From an uncultured Lachnospiraceae bacterium (GTDB taxonomy: Bacteria > Bacillota > Clostridia > Lachnospirales > Lachnospiraceae): DNA of 64,000 nucleotides. The stretch is from contig CAJLRL010000003.1 in assembly GCA_905209075.1 (NCBI GenBank), forward strand, positions 1 to 64,000, written 5' to 3'. The translations under genes were made by a program, and so were the position numbers. This document shows, piece by piece, positions 1-8,180 of the stretch. Position 1 is the first letter of the stretch; each line of letters starts with the position of its first letter. The notes under the pieces were generated by a model. It was not told where the DNA came from and ran no database searches. It saw only the letters and a list, made by a program, of their open reading frames with translations.

Positions 1-1031
1 TACAGACAGCAGTTACAGCATGTAACAAGGAAAAGGGACATGCTCAGGTAGCTCTCTCATACACACTTGGAGATGCATACACACTTGATTACTGGATGGA
101 GATGGCAAAGAAAGTAGAGGACATGGGTGCTGACTCACTTTGTATCAAGGATATGGCAGGTCTTTTAGTTCCTGCGAAGGCTACAGAGCTTGTACAGGCA
201 TTAAAGGATTCTACAAGCCTTCCTGTAGAGCTTCATACACATTACACATCAGGTGTTGCTTCAATGACATACATGAAAGCTGTTGAGGCCGGAGTTGATA
301 TCATTGATACAGCTATGTCTCCATTTGCACTTGGAACAAGCCAGCCTGCAACAGAGGTTATGGTTGAGGCATTCAAGGGCACAGAGTTTGATACAGGCCT
401 TGATCTTAATCTCTTAAGTGAGATCGCTGATTATTTCAGACCAATGAGAGAGGAAGCTTTAGCTTCAGGTCTCATGAATCCAAAGGTACTTGGTGTAAAC
501 ATCAATACACTTCGTTACCAGGTTCCGGGAGGAATGCTTTCAAACCTTATTTCACAGCTCAAAGAGCAGGGTAAAGAGGATAAATACGAGGAGGTTCTTG
601 CAGAAGTACCACGTGTTCGTAAAGACCTCGGTGAGCCACCTCTTGTAACACCTTCTTCACAGATCGTTGGAACACAGGCTGTATTCAACGTGCTTATGGG
701 AGAAAGATACAAAGTCGCTACAAAAGAAACAAAGGATATCCTTCTCGGAAAATATGGTCAGACTGTTAAGCCATTCAACCCAGAGGTTGTTGACAAGGTA
801 TTAGGAGATGACAAGAAAAATGCGATCACATGCCGTCCGGCTGATCTTCTTGAGCCAGAACTTGATAAGATCGAGGCAGAGATGAAACAGTGGAAACAGC
901 AGGATGAGGATGTTCTTTCATATGCTCTTTTCCCACAGGTTGCTACAGACTTCTTTAAGTACAGACAGGCACAGCAGACCGGTGTTGACGCAAAAGCAGC
1001 AGACACAGAGAATAAAGCTTATCCTGTATAA
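1..1031 (+). CDS. oadA: Oxaloacetate decarboxylase / pyruvate carboxylase alpha (carboxyltransferase) subunit, 3' part
   Basis: This is the carboxyltransferase subunit that moves CO2 between oxaloacetate and a biotin carrier. The gene enters from the left edge; the reading frame is open from base 3, before the first internal ATG at 96, so the true start lies outside the window. Visible are the second half of the TIM barrel (KDMAGLLVP, ELHTHYTSG with the metal-binding histidines, IDTAMSPFALGTSQP) and then the conserved carboxylase domain (PGGMLSNL, PPLVTPSSQIVGTQA). The protein ends about 20 residues after this domain with no biotin-attachment (MKM) domain, so the carrier must be a separate protein, as in subunit-type decarboxylases. 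A strong terminator follows. Family certain; choice between oadA and pycB less so. Confidence 0.9.
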   Translation, partial: QTAVTACNKEKGHAQVALSYTLGDAYTLDYWMEMAKKVEDMGADSLCIKDMAGLLVPAKATELVQALKDSTSLPVELHTHYTSGVASMTYMKAVEAGVDIIDTAMSPFALGTSQPATEVMVEAFKGTEFDTGLDLNLLSEIADYFRPMREEALASGLMNPKVLGVNINTLRYQVPGGMLSNLISQLKEQGKEDKYEEVLAEVPRVRKDLGEPPLVTPSSQIVGTQAVFNVLMGERYKVATKETKDILLGKYGQTVKPFNPEVVDKVLGDDKKNAITCRPADLLEPELDKIEAEMKQWKQQDEDVLSYALFPQVATDFFKYRQAQQTGVDAKAADTENKAYPV

Positions 1032-1084
1032 GTAATAATAGAAAATGGTTGCTGTTCAAACCTAACAGTCAAAACAGTAACAGG

Positions 1085-1118
1085 AAATGCCACAGATTGT
1101 ATGTCTGTGGCATTTTTT
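1085..1118 (+). terminator. Rho-independent terminator of the oadA-type gene
   Basis: A perfect 12-bp stem (1085-1096 with 1104-1115) with a 7-base loop runs into a T tract. It lies about 50 bases after the stop codon. Confidence 0.92.
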
Positions 1119-1171
1119 GTTGAAAAAAATATTTTTAAGTGATAGAATTTTAGCTTGTGGGATGTTAAAAT

Positions 1172-1177
1172 TATAAT
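1172..1177 (+). promoter_or_regulatory. Possible -10 box upstream of the RpiR regulator
   Basis: A perfect TATAAT sits 24 bases before the start codon at 1201. No good -35 box is seen at the right distance, so the promoter may depend on an activator or the match may be chance in AT-rich DNA. Confidence 0.35.
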
Positions 1178-1200
1178 ACATAAAATATCAGGAGTATAAG

Positions 1201-2130
1201 ATGTCTAACACGAATGATCTGCTAAACAGAATAAATTCAAAATATAGTACGATGAGCAAAGGTCATAAGCTTCTTGCTACATACATTACAGACAATTATG
1301 ATAAGGCTGTGTTCCTTACTGCAGCAAAGATGGGTGAGACGGTAGGCATATCTGAGTCTACTGTTGTACGCTTTGCCACATCGCTTGGATATAAGGGATA
1401 TCCGGATTTCCAGAAAGCTCTTGAGGAACTTGTGAGAAATAAACTTAATTCTGTCCAGAGAATGGAAGTTACATATGGACGCATAAGTCAGTCGGAAATC
1501 CTTGAAACTGTTCTGCAGTCGGACGCTGATAAGATAAAAACCACTCTGGAAAAAATTGATGTAAATGCATTTGATCTGGCAGTTGATACAATATTACAAT
1601 CAAAAAAAATATATATAGTCGGAATAAGAAGCTGTGCGCCGCTTGCAAGTTTTCTGGCATTTTATCTGAATCTGATGTTTGATGATGTCTGTCTTTTGAC
1701 AACAAACAGTGCGAGTGAATTATTTGAACAGATGGTGCGTATCGGTAATGATGATGTGATAATAGGAATTAGTTTTCCAAGGTATTCTATGAGGGCATTA
1801 AAAGCATTGGAGTTTGCCAATAATAGAAATGCAAAGGTGATAACAATTACTGATAGCATACATTCTCCGATGAATTTATATTCGTCATGCAATCTGATCG
1901 CAGACAGTGATATGGCATCAATAGTTGATTCGCTTGTTGCGCCGCTTTCAGTTATTAATGCGCTTATTGTTGCCCTTTGTATGAAAAAACAGAATGTAGT
2001 AGCAAAAACCCTTACTGAACTTGAAGATATCTGGAACGAATATCAGGTATATGAAAATGATGAGATAAACTATATAGATGATTCAATCAAAGTACATTAT
2101 GCAAAGCTGGGAGAATCAGAAAATGAGTAA
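1201..2130 (+). CDS. MurR/RpiR-family transcriptional regulator
   Basis: A 309-residue regulator with an N-terminal RpiR helix-turn-helix (about residues 40-75, motif SESTVVRFATSLGY) and a SIS sugar-phosphate-binding domain (about 125-260, starting IYIVGIRSCAPLA). Members bind DNA and respond to phosphosugars or sugar acids. The tail after about residue 275 is acidic and not part of either domain. A Shine-Dalgarno AGGAG lies 7 bases before the ATG. The stop codon overlaps the start of the next gene by 8 bases, so the two are probably cotranslated. The effector cannot be read from the sequence; neither neighbour is a sugar gene, which makes its target unclear. Confidence 0.9.
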   Translation: MSNTNDLLNRINSKYSTMSKGHKLLATYITDNYDKAVFLTAAKMGETVGISESTVVRFATSLGYKGYPDFQKALEELVRNKLNSVQRMEVTYGRISQSEILETVLQSDADKIKTTLEKIDVNAFDLAVDTILQSKKIYIVGIRSCAPLASFLAFYLNLMFDDVCLLTTNSASELFEQMVRIGNDDVIIGISFPRYSMRALKALEFANNRNAKVITITDSIHSPMNLYSSCNLIADSDMASIVDSLVAPLSVINALIVALCMKKQNVVAKTLTELEDIWNEYQVYENDEINYIDDSIKVHYAKLGESENE

Positions 2131-3361
2131 AGTTATAGTTGTCGGCGCAGGAGCGGCTGGCATGATGGCGGCATATTTTGCTGCAAAAAATAAAAATAAG
2201 GTGACACTTATAGAGAAAAATGAGAAAACAGGCAAAAAGATATACATTACGGGAAAAGGCAGATGCAATATTACAAATGCATGTGATGTAGAGGATTTGT
2301 TTGCTAATGTTATGTCTAACAAAAAATTCTTATACAGCGCATTTTATGGATTCACGAATAGTGATGTTATAGATTTTTTTGAAAACCATGGAATTAAGAC
2401 AAAAATTGAAAGAGGAAACAGGGTATTTCCTGTATCCGATCATTCTTCGGATGTCATATCTGCACTGGAGCGTGCATTAAAAGAGCAAAATGTCGACATA
2501 CTGCTCAATACATGTGTAGAAAAAATTGAATGTGAAGATAGCCAGGTGACAGGTGTAGTCCTGTGTGGTGGCAGAAAAATAGAGGCAGATGCTGTCATTG
2601 TTGCAACTGGAGGAATGTCATACCAGGCAACGGGATCGACAGGAGATGGGTATAGATTTGCAGAAGAAAGTGGACATAAAGTTACAGAATGTACGCCATC
2701 ACTTGTGCCATTTAACGCTCAGGAGGAGTGGGTGGCAAAGCTTCAGGGCTTGTCCTTAAAGAATGTTTTAGTGACAATATATGATGGCAGAAAAAAGCTA
2801 TATGAAGATTTTGGAGAAATGCTTTTTACACATTTTGGAGTGAGTGGTCCGCTTATTTTATCTGCAAGTGCAGCGATAAAACAAAATACGATAAAAAAAC
2901 CACTGCAAATGTTTATAGACCTTAAGCCGGCACTTTCATATGAGGCGCTTGACAAGCGTATATTGCGTGAATTTGATGACGCAAAGAATAAACAATTTAA
3001 AAATTCAATAAATAAATTACTTCCGTCAAAAATGATACCGGTAATTATTGGACTGTCAGGGATAGACCCTGATAAAAAAGTTAATGAGATTTCAAAAGGT
3101 GAAAGAGAAGGCCTGGTAAATCTGCTAAAGAAGCTGCCTGTGACATTAAATGGGACAAGGCAGTGGAATGAGGCAATAGTTACAAAGGGCGGAATAAGTA
3201 CAAAGGATATTAATCCATCAACAATGGAATCAAAAATAATAAAAAATCTTTATTTTGCAGGTGAGGTCTTAGATCTCGATGCATTGACAGGTGGTTATAA
3301 TCTGCAGATCGCCTGGTCTACCGGTGCACTTGCAGGAAAAAGCATAAATAAGGAGGAATAA
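2123..3361 (+). CDS. HI0933/YhiN-family FAD-dependent oxidoreductase
   Basis: A 412-residue flavoprotein of the HI0933 (BaiN/YhiN) family. The N-terminal dinucleotide-binding motif is GAGAAGMMAA (residues 7-16), followed by the family signatures GKGRCNITN and GGMSYQATGSTGDGY, and a C-terminal FAD-contact segment YFAGEVLDLDALTGGYN. I start it at 2123 rather than at the in-frame ATG 45 bases upstream because only the former puts the Rossmann motif at the N-terminus and has a GGGAG ribosome site. Some gut relatives act on bile-acid intermediates, but the family is broad and here the gene sits between a regulator and cmk, as it does in many Clostridia, so a housekeeping redox role is as likely. 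Substrate unknown. Confidence 0.88.
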   Translation: MSKVIVVGAGAAGMMAAYFAAKNKNKVTLIEKNEKTGKKIYITGKGRCNITNACDVEDLFANVMSNKKFLYSAFYGFTNSDVIDFFENHGIKTKIERGNRVFPVSDHSSDVISALERALKEQNVDILLNTCVEKIECEDSQVTGVVLCGGRKIEADAVIVATGGMSYQATGSTGDGYRFAEESGHKVTECTPSLVPFNAQEEWVAKLQGLSLKNVLVTIYDGRKKLYEDFGEMLFTHFGVSGPLILSASAAIKQNTIKKPLQMFIDLKPALSYEALDKRILREFDDAKNKQFKNSINKLLPSKMIPVIIGLSGIDPDKKVNEISKGEREGLVNLLKKLPVTLNGTRQWNEAIVTKGGISTKDINPSTMESKIIKNLYFAGEVLDLDALTGGYNLQIAWSTGALAGKSINKEE

Positions 3362-3362
3362 C

Positions 3363-4025
3363 ATGAAATACAATATTGCAATAGACGGACCGGCAGGAGC
3401 CGGAAAAAGTACAATAGCAAAAAAACTGGCAAAGGATCTTGGATATATATACGTTGACACAGGGGCAATGTACAGGGCAATGGCATATTATTTTCTTATG
3501 AATAATATAAAATCCGATGATGTTGAAATGATCTCTAAGGCATGCCAGAATGTAGAAATATCAATTGTATACAAGGATGGCGAACAGCAGGTAATTTTAA
3601 ACGGCGAAAATATCAATGCATATATCAGGGAAGAAAAAGTTGGAAACATGGCTTCGGCTACAAGTGTTTATCCGGTTGTAAGGACAAAACTTGTGGAACT
3701 CCAGCGGCAGCTTGCAAAGCGTGAAAACGTAGTTATGGATGGAAGGGATATAGGGACAGTTGTACTTCCAGATGCAAATGTGAAGATATTCCTTACTGCA
3801 AGCTCTAAGGTACGTGCAAAACGAAGGTATGATGAGCTTACAGCAAAAGGGATAAGCTGTGATATAGATGAAATTGAAAAAGATATAATAGACCGTGATG
3901 AAAGAGATATGAACAGGGAAACATCACCACTTCGTCAGGCAGATGATGCTGTGTTTTTAGATTCGTCATATATGGATATTGATGAAGTGGTAAATGCAAT
4001 GAAAGATATAATAAAGGATAAATGA
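3363..4025 (+). CDS. cmk: Cytidylate kinase
   Basis: Transfers phosphate from ATP to CMP and dCMP in pyrimidine nucleotide recycling. The P-loop GPAGAGKST is at residues 8-16, followed by YVDTGAMYRA, and the substrate-binding DGRDIGTVV and lid segment RDERDMNRETSPL are intact. At 220 residues it is the normal length. The ribosome site AAGGAGG lies at the very end of the preceding flavoprotein gene, one base separating stop and start. It overlaps ispH's upstream ATG by 4 bases and heads the conserved clostridial block cmk-ispH-rpsA. Confidence 0.97.
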   Translation: MKYNIAIDGPAGAGKSTIAKKLAKDLGYIYVDTGAMYRAMAYYFLMNNIKSDDVEMISKACQNVEISIVYKDGEQQVILNGENINAYIREEKVGNMASATSVYPVVRTKLVELQRQLAKRENVVMDGRDIGTVVLPDANVKIFLTASSKVRAKRRYDELTAKGISCDIDEIEKDIIDRDERDMNRETSPLRQADDAVFLDSSYMDIDEVVNAMKDIIKDK

Positions 4026-4033
4026 GGCGCCAT

Positions 4034-4891
4034 ATGAATCTTACAATCGCAAAAAGTGCAGGATTTTGTTTCGGGGTAAAGAGAGCTGTAAATATGGTTT
4101 ATCAGGCAATAACTGATGAAAATATGCCGATATATACCTATGGACCTATAATCCATAATGATGAAGTTGTAAAGGACATGAAAGCGAAGGGCGTTATAGT
4201 AATAAATTCGTTAGATGAGCTCGGAAATTATCCAAAGGGAGTCATGATAATCCGTTCACATGGGATCAGCAGGATTGAATATGAAACAATAGAAAGATCG
4301 GGTTATAAAATATTGAGTGCGACATGTCCTTTTGTATCAAAGATCCATAGATATGTTGAAAAATATAGTGAAGATGGATACAATATAGTTATAATCGGAA
4401 GTCCAAGCCATCCGGAAGTGTGCGGGATAAAAGGCTGGGCAAAGGACGAAAAGTGTGTTACCATAATAAATAGTGTAGAAGAAGCAGAAAAATTTTCTGT
4501 AAATGAGTCCCAAAAAGTATGTATTGTGTCGCAAACGACATTTAACTACAAGAAATTTCAAGATTTAGTTGAAATTATAAGTAAAAAAGGTTATGATATA
4601 GTTGTTTTAAATACAATCTGTAATGCGACCGAGGAAAGACAGACGGAAGCACGGGAAGTTGCTAAAAATTCGGATGCCATGATAGTTATTGGTGATAAGC
4701 ACAGCTCGAATACACAGAAGCTATTTGAAATATGTAAAAACGAATGCAAAAATACTTACTATATACAAACAAGTGACGAAATGGATTATGCAAAAATCAG
4801 GTCCAACAATAACGTAGGTATTACAGCAGGGGCTTCAACCCCAAATAATATCATTGAGGAGGTTTCAAAGAATGTCAGAAATGAGCTTTGA
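4034..4891 (+). CDS. ispH: 4-hydroxy-3-methylbut-2-enyl diphosphate reductase
   Basis: The last enzyme of the non-mevalonate isoprenoid pathway, an iron-sulfur protein yielding IPP and DMAPP. The three cluster cysteines are visible in AGFCFGVKRAV (N-terminus), SATCPFV (about residue 97) and NTICNATEERQ (about residue 193); the substrate histidines are in IIHNDEV and RSHGIS. I prefer the start at 4034 over 4022 because it matches the usual N-terminus and has GAGGCG upstream. It ends 20 bases inside rpsA in another frame. In many Clostridia the two proteins are one polypeptide; here they are separate. Confidence 0.95.
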   Translation: MNLTIAKSAGFCFGVKRAVNMVYQAITDENMPIYTYGPIIHNDEVVKDMKAKGVIVINSLDELGNYPKGVMIIRSHGISRIEYETIERSGYKILSATCPFVSKIHRYVEKYSEDGYNIVIIGSPSHPEVCGIKGWAKDEKCVTIINSVEEAEKFSVNESQKVCIVSQTTFNYKKFQDLVEIISKKGYDIVVLNTICNATEERQTEAREVAKNSDAMIVIGDKHSSNTQKLFEICKNECKNTYYIQTSDEMDYAKIRSNNNVGITAGASTPNNIIEEVSKNVRNEL

Positions 4892-5987
4892 ACAAATGCT
4901 GGAAGAATCTTTCAAAACTATAAGAAATGGAGATGTGGTAGAAGGTACCGTTATTGATGTTAAACCTGACGAGATTTTCTTAAATATTGGATACAAATCA
5001 GACGGAATTATAACTCGTAATGAGTATACTAATGAACCAAATGTAGATCTTACAACTGTTGTTAAGGTTGGAGATACAATGGAAGCTAAAGTTATCAAAT
5101 TAAATGATGGTGAAGGACAGGTAATCCTTTCATATAAGCGTCTCGCTGCAGAAAAGGGAAGCAAACGTCTTGAGGAAGCTTTCGAAAATCAGGAAGTATT
5201 AAAAGCAAAAGTTACACAGGTATTAGCAGGAGGCGTATGTGTAAATGTTGATGAAACAAGAGTATTCATCCCTGCAAGCCTTGTATCAGATACATTTGAG
5301 AAAGATCTCAACAAGTTTAAAGATCAGGAAATTGAGTTCGTTATCACAGAATTTGATCCTAGAAAGAGACGTATCATCGGAAACAGAAAAACATTACTTG
5401 TAGCTGAGAAAGCTAAAAAACAGGAAGAATTATTAGGAAAGATCAAAGTCGGTGATGTTATCGAAGGAACAGTTAAAAATGTTACAGATTTCGGTGCGTT
5501 TATCGATCTTGGTGGAGTTGACGGATTACTCCATATTTCAGAAATGTCATGGGGAAGAGTAGAAAACCCTAAGAAAGTATTTACTGTAGGTCAGAAAGTA
5601 AGAGTATTCATCAAGAATATCAATGATACAAAAATTGCACTTTCTATGAAATTTGACGATGAGAATCCTTGGAATGGTGCATCAGAGAAATTTGCAGCAG
5701 GAAATGTTGTAAAAGGAACAGTTGCAAGAATGACAGATTTCGGTGCTTTTGTTGAGTTAGCACCAGGTGTGGATGCATTATTACATGTTTCACAGATTTC
5801 AAAGGATCATGTCGAGAAACCTTCTGACGTATTAAAGATAGGTCAGGAAGTAGAAGCAAAAATCGTTGAATTCAATGAAGAAGAGAAGAAGATCAGCTTA
5901 AGCATCAAAGCACTTGAAGAGCCGGAAGATAATGGCGAAGATACTGCAGATGTTAATATTGATGAAGTAGCTTCTGATAACGAGTAA
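4872..5987 (+). CDS. rpsA: Ribosomal protein S1 (four S1 domains)
   Basis: A 371-residue S1-type RNA-binding protein with four OB-fold S1 repeats at about residues 15-85, 100-165, 185-255 and 270-340; the third and fourth carry the clear motifs VTDFGAFIDLGGVDGLLHISEMSWG and MTDFGAFVELAPG...LLHVSQIS in part. Gram-positive members with four repeats are shorter than the six-repeat proteobacterial S1 and may be only loosely ribosome-bound. The acidic tail is typical. The start at 4872 is set by a perfect GAGGAGG at 4856-4862, located inside ispH. Codon use is visibly more biased (more GTT, GAA, AAA, ATC choices) than in ispH, as for a highly expressed gene. A strong terminator follows. Confidence 0.93.
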   Translation: MSEMSFEQMLEESFKTIRNGDVVEGTVIDVKPDEIFLNIGYKSDGIITRNEYTNEPNVDLTTVVKVGDTMEAKVIKLNDGEGQVILSYKRLAAEKGSKRLEEAFENQEVLKAKVTQVLAGGVCVNVDETRVFIPASLVSDTFEKDLNKFKDQEIEFVITEFDPRKRRIIGNRKTLLVAEKAKKQEELLGKIKVGDVIEGTVKNVTDFGAFIDLGGVDGLLHISEMSWGRVENPKKVFTVGQKVRVFIKNINDTKIALSMKFDDENPWNGASEKFAAGNVVKGTVARMTDFGAFVELAPGVDALLHVSQISKDHVEKPSDVLKIGQEVEAKIVEFNEEEKKISLSIKALEEPEDNGEDTADVNIDEVASDNE

Positions 5988-5994
5988 TTTATAC

Positions 5995-6028
5995 AGGAAG
6001 CTGTCAAAATGGCAGCTTCCTATTTTTT
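5995..6028 (+). terminator. Terminator of the cmk-ispH-rpsA block
   Basis: An 11-bp stem (9 Watson-Crick pairs 5995-6003 with 6013-6021, plus two inner pairs), a 5-base loop and a T-rich tail directly after rpsA. Confidence 0.92.
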
Positions 6029-6072
6029 ACTTAATGGGATAGGAAAATATTACTATACGGAGGAGGATGTAT

Positions 6073-6849
6073 ATGTTTGATACGTATGAGAAATTTAAAA
6101 AGGATGTTCTAAAACTGACAAAGATCGATCTGAACTTTTATAAAGAAAAGCAGATGAAAAGAAGAATTGATACTCTTGCAACAAAAAATAAGGCTACAAA
6201 CTATGACGAGTATATAAAGATGATCAGTACTGACAAAGAAAAGTTCGAACAGTTTGTAAACTTCCTTACGATCAATGTGTCTGAATTTTACAGGAACCCT
6301 GATCAGTGGAATCTTATGGATAAAAATGTAATTCCCAAAATTGTCAAGGAACAACGAAAACCTATTAAAATATGGAGTGCAGCATGTTCTACAGGAGATG
6401 AACCATATTCTCTTGCTATGGCATTTTCAAAACATATACCGCTTTCTGACATAAAAATACTTGCAACCGACATAGATAAGCAGGTTATAGCACATGCCAA
6501 AACGGGATTGTATTCTGAAAAATCAATAGCTTCTGTTCCGGCAGATCTCAAAAAGAAATACTTTACAAAAATAGGTTCATCATATCAGATTTCAGATGAA
6601 ATAAAAAAATGTGTTACATTTAAGGAGCACAATCTGTTGAAAGATCCTTATCCAACAGATTATGATCTTATATTATGCCGCAATGTTGTAATATATTTTA
6701 CAGATGAGGCTAAGGATATGATTTATTCTAATTTTTATAAATCCCTTAAATCTAAAGGTGTACTTTTTATAGGAAGTACAGAGCAGATCACGAATTACAG
6801 GGAGTTGGGATTTAACAGAATGAGCAGTTTTTATTTCGAAAAACCATGA
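6073..6849 (+). CDS. cheR: CheR-type chemoreceptor glutamate methyltransferase (solitary copy)
   Basis: Methylates glutamates on chemoreceptors using S-adenosylmethionine. The 258-residue protein has the N-terminal helical CheR domain (about 1-75) and the methyltransferase domain with the SAM loop WSAACSTGDEPYSLA (about 97-111), ILATDID, and the active-site stretch LILCRNVVIYF. I start at 6073, not the ATG 6 bases earlier, because GGAGGAGG ends at 6066. It stands alone between two terminators, about 43 kb from the second cheR at 49233 and the rest of the chemotaxis genes, and differs clearly from that copy in sequence. Confidence 0.92.
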   Translation: MFDTYEKFKKDVLKLTKIDLNFYKEKQMKRRIDTLATKNKATNYDEYIKMISTDKEKFEQFVNFLTINVSEFYRNPDQWNLMDKNVIPKIVKEQRKPIKIWSAACSTGDEPYSLAMAFSKHIPLSDIKILATDIDKQVIAHAKTGLYSEKSIASVPADLKKKYFTKIGSSYQISDEIKKCVTFKEHNLLKDPYPTDYDLILCRNVVIYFTDEAKDMIYSNFYKSLKSKGVLFIGSTEQITNYRELGFNRMSSFYFEKP

Positions 6850-6860
6850 TAGGGTCTTAC

Positions 6861-6890
6861 AAAAGTGTGCGCTTTGCGCACACTTTTATT
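6861..6890. terminator. Bidirectional terminator between convergent genes
   Basis: A perfect 12-bp stem (6861-6872 with 6876-6887) around a 3-base loop, with an A run on one side and a T run on the other, so it can serve cheR on the plus strand and the exonuclease gene on the minus strand. Confidence 0.9.
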
Positions 6891-6913
6891 TAATGGCAGT
6901 TATTTTAGAATTT

Positions 6914-8014
6914 TTATTTGATATGAATGAAATGCCGTATTACATGGTCTGCATACCGCAGGAGCATCTCATCGGATGAACAAAAATCGCTGGTCAGCTG
7001 AAAAAAGCTGTATTTATCCTTTATGTCGTTTTTGAACAATGGCTGCATGATGTTTTCATGCTGTATGATAAATTTACCTTCTTTTTTTATATAGCAGTTT
7101 GATGCTTTGCATTTTTCTTTATGATCCCGGTCTACGTATGCAGCAACACTTTTGTGTATTGCCATATCTTCTTTGGGAAGATAATAATAATTTTTGTAAT
7201 CCGTGTAAAAATATTTCAAACTGTCATTTATTACTTTTGTGCGGATGACAGTTTTTTCTTTGGATATTGAAAGGCAGAAACTGTCATCACGTATACTTAC
7301 CGGCTTAGGCACGACATAATCATTTGCAAGGGTGATAAAAAATTCTTCTTCGTTTTTTCCATCGTAAGTTTTGTAATCAGAAAGCCTTGAATCGACAATA
7401 GTGTATTTTTTGTCTGCAAGTTTTAAATAAGATAAAATCGGCAGTAGCTCTGTCATTCCGAGAACATCTTCGTAATTGTGGAGCATAAGGCAGGAAAGTG
7501 ATCCGGGATCCGGATTTTTGATATATTCGGAATAGATATTTATAAGATCACCTCCGCTATACGTATCGTCACGATTTATCTGCAGAAATTTCTCCAGTGT
7601 TTTCTGCTTATAGTTTTCAAGCTTTAATAGAGGTTTGAGTGGAGTGATAGATTTAAATATATCAATAAAATTGTAGCTGCTGAAATCTTCATCAATATCA
7701 TATTTTGAAAATCTGGCCTTTAGAAATGGGATATCAAAGCCTATGCCATTAAAGGAGATCATTGTTTTATAGTTTTTCAGAAGTTTTATAAATTCTTTTA
7801 ATATAAGAGATTCTTCGGCAGGAGTTTCTGCAAAAAACTGGTCGATGCATATATTCTTATCCTTTCTGTATGCGCAGCCGATCATATATGTAAAAGAAGA
7901 GGCAGGTGAAAAGCCTGTCGTTTCAATATCAAAAAAAATAGATGATTTATCGAAAAGTTTATCAGATAAATTGTCTTGCCGTATATAAAGTTCTTCGTTG
8001 TGAGTATTTTTCAT
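6914..8014 (-). CDS. YprB-type ribonuclease-H-like (DEDD) exonuclease domain protein
   Basis: A 366-residue protein with an N-terminal RNase H-like 3'-5' exonuclease domain of the YprB type. Acidic motifs are FFDIETTGF (near residue 27), SFNGIGFDIPFLKARF, and a third motif NYEDVLGM (near residue 180); these would hold the two metal ions. After about residue 200 the sequence is a family-specific tail without a motif I recognise. The start at 8014 is chosen over an upstream ATG because GGAAGGA lies 7 bases before it. Transcribed divergently from rnfC and convergent with cheR. Nucleic acid substrate unknown. Confidence 0.82.
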   Translation of the reverse strand: MKNTHNEELYIRQDNLSDKLFDKSSIFFDIETTGFSPASSFTYMIGCAYRKDKNICIDQFFAETPAEESLILKEFIKLLKNYKTMISFNGIGFDIPFLKARFSKYDIDEDFSSYNFIDIFKSITPLKPLLKLENYKQKTLEKFLQINRDDTYSGGDLINIYSEYIKNPDPGSLSCLMLHNYEDVLGMTELLPILSYLKLADKKYTIVDSRLSDYKTYDGKNEEEFFITLANDYVVPKPVSIRDDSFCLSISKEKTVIRTKVINDSLKYFYTDYKNYYYLPKEDMAIHKSVAAYVDRDHKEKCKASNCYIKKEGKFIIQHENIMQPLFKNDIKDKYSFFQLTSDFCSSDEMLLRYADHVIRHFIHIK

Positions 8015-8090
8015 CTTTTTATCCTTCCAATAAAATTTTTTTGTGTAAACATTATAACACAAAGTACTAAAAAAAGTACAAAATATACTA

Positions 8091-8118
8091 TTTAACTAAA
8101 TTTATATAATGTTATAAT
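8091..8118 (+). promoter_or_regulatory. Promoter of the rnf operon
   Basis: TTTAAC (8091-8096), 16-base spacer, TATAAT (8113-8118), about 60 bases before rnfC. A second TATAAT lies at 8105-8110. Confidence 0.6.
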
Positions 8119-8180
8119 ATAATTAACAATGTACAAAAATATTACTTTGTTAAAGAATCTAAAGAAAGAGGGGCACAAAA

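Noticed and set aside
8070..8085. Short GTACT/AGTAC inverted repeat as an operator upstream of rnfC
   Set aside because: Only five base pairs with an A/T loop in very AT-rich DNA; too likely by chance.
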